Shown here one piece after another: positions 39,230 to 39,358 of a DNA stretch of 39,358 nucleotides. Origin of the DNA: an uncultured Faecalibacterium sp. (GTDB taxonomy: Bacteria; Bacillota; Clostridia; Oscillospirales; Ruminococcaceae). The notes under the pieces were generated by a model, which was not told the origin of the DNA, searched no databases, and worked only from the letters and a program-made list of their open reading frames with translations. Position numbers and translations under genes: made by a program. Location: positions 1 through 39,358 of the forward strand of contig CALWZK010000081.1 in assembly GCA_944386015.1 (NCBI GenBank), written 5' to 3'. The stretch's first letter is position 1, and the number at the start of each line of letters is the position of its first letter.

Positions 39230-39358
39230 TGGCTTGTTTCTGACGCAACGATAAGAAAAGCCGCCCGGTTCTCCGCGAAGGGTGAACCGCTCCATATTGT
39301 GCGGACAGTACAAAAAAGAGGCCTGCAAGGGGTAGAACAAGCGAATCAAAGACTGGCC
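39230..39358. other. Right-end intergenic sequence
   Basis: Downstream of pta there is a 6-bp inverted repeat (CGGTTC/GAACCG near 39266-39297) without a T-run, and no gene start with a ribosome-binding site was seen. The next gene is beyond the window. Confidence 0.4.

Overview
The window looks like chromosomal DNA from a gut Clostridia of the Oscillospiraceae/Ruminococcaceae type (Faecalibacterium, Subdoligranulum or Gemmiger relatives are the best guess). This rests on the high-GC, Gram-positive style genes: strong AGGAGG ribosome-binding sites, TTGACA/TATAAT promoters, lipoprotein signals, an S-layer homology (SLH) protein, PTS sugar uptake and Pta-type acetate metabolism. The genus is an inference. 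No plasmid, phage or CRISPR signature was seen. About 33 protein genes and two identical tRNA-Ser genes are supported.

Layout. 1-3300: a possible gene edge with a palindromic operator, a YtcJ-type amidohydrolase, and an XRE regulator with palindromes in its promoter. 3300-7420: a minus-strand polar amino acid ABC transporter operon in the order ATPase, binding protein, permease, permease (as in gluABCD of Corynebacterium), ending with a cytidylate-kinase-like protein; it has a leader terminator and an internal terminator. 7815-8945: a PepSY-domain secreted protein and a truncated IS5-type transposase with its own promoter and terminator. 8960-12800: fruR-fruK-fruA, with three TGAT repeats phased every 10 bp over the promoter. 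12900-14400: an EFR1-type flavodoxin/ferredoxin gene divergent from an Rrf2 regulator, with two ATGTAA-N9-TTACAT palindromes exactly 50 bp apart between them.

14530-20410: a MacAB-like efflux operon (adaptor, ATPase, permease) with an SLH protein as fourth gene, preceded by four CAAG repeats at exact 11-bp spacing, which resembles an OmpR/PhoB-family response regulator site. 20420-24720: two envelope proteins of unknown role (one a lipoprotein with an RsiV/DUF3298-like C-terminus), then an alanine/glycine:cation symporter and a GNAT acetyltransferase. 25026-27377: a large MalT/LAL-type LuxR regulator. 27515-28174: a B3/B4-domain protein that seems to start at ATA. 28305-28676: two tRNA-Ser(GGA) genes, each with promoter and terminator.

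28889-39358: an FMN-dependent alpha-hydroxy-acid oxidase-like protein with a Cys-rich N-terminus; a RluA-family pseudouridine synthase; a minus-strand cluster of family 4 uracil-DNA glycosylase, a P-loop ATPase and a PD-(D/E)XK nuclease/XPD-like helicase fusion; an AI-2E family permease; AzlC/AzlD branched-chain amino acid export; and phosphate acetyltransferase.

The most interesting signals are regulatory: phased operators, leader terminators, a hairpin over a ribosome-binding site, and the non-standard start codon. All function calls come from motif recognition by eye; no database search was run.
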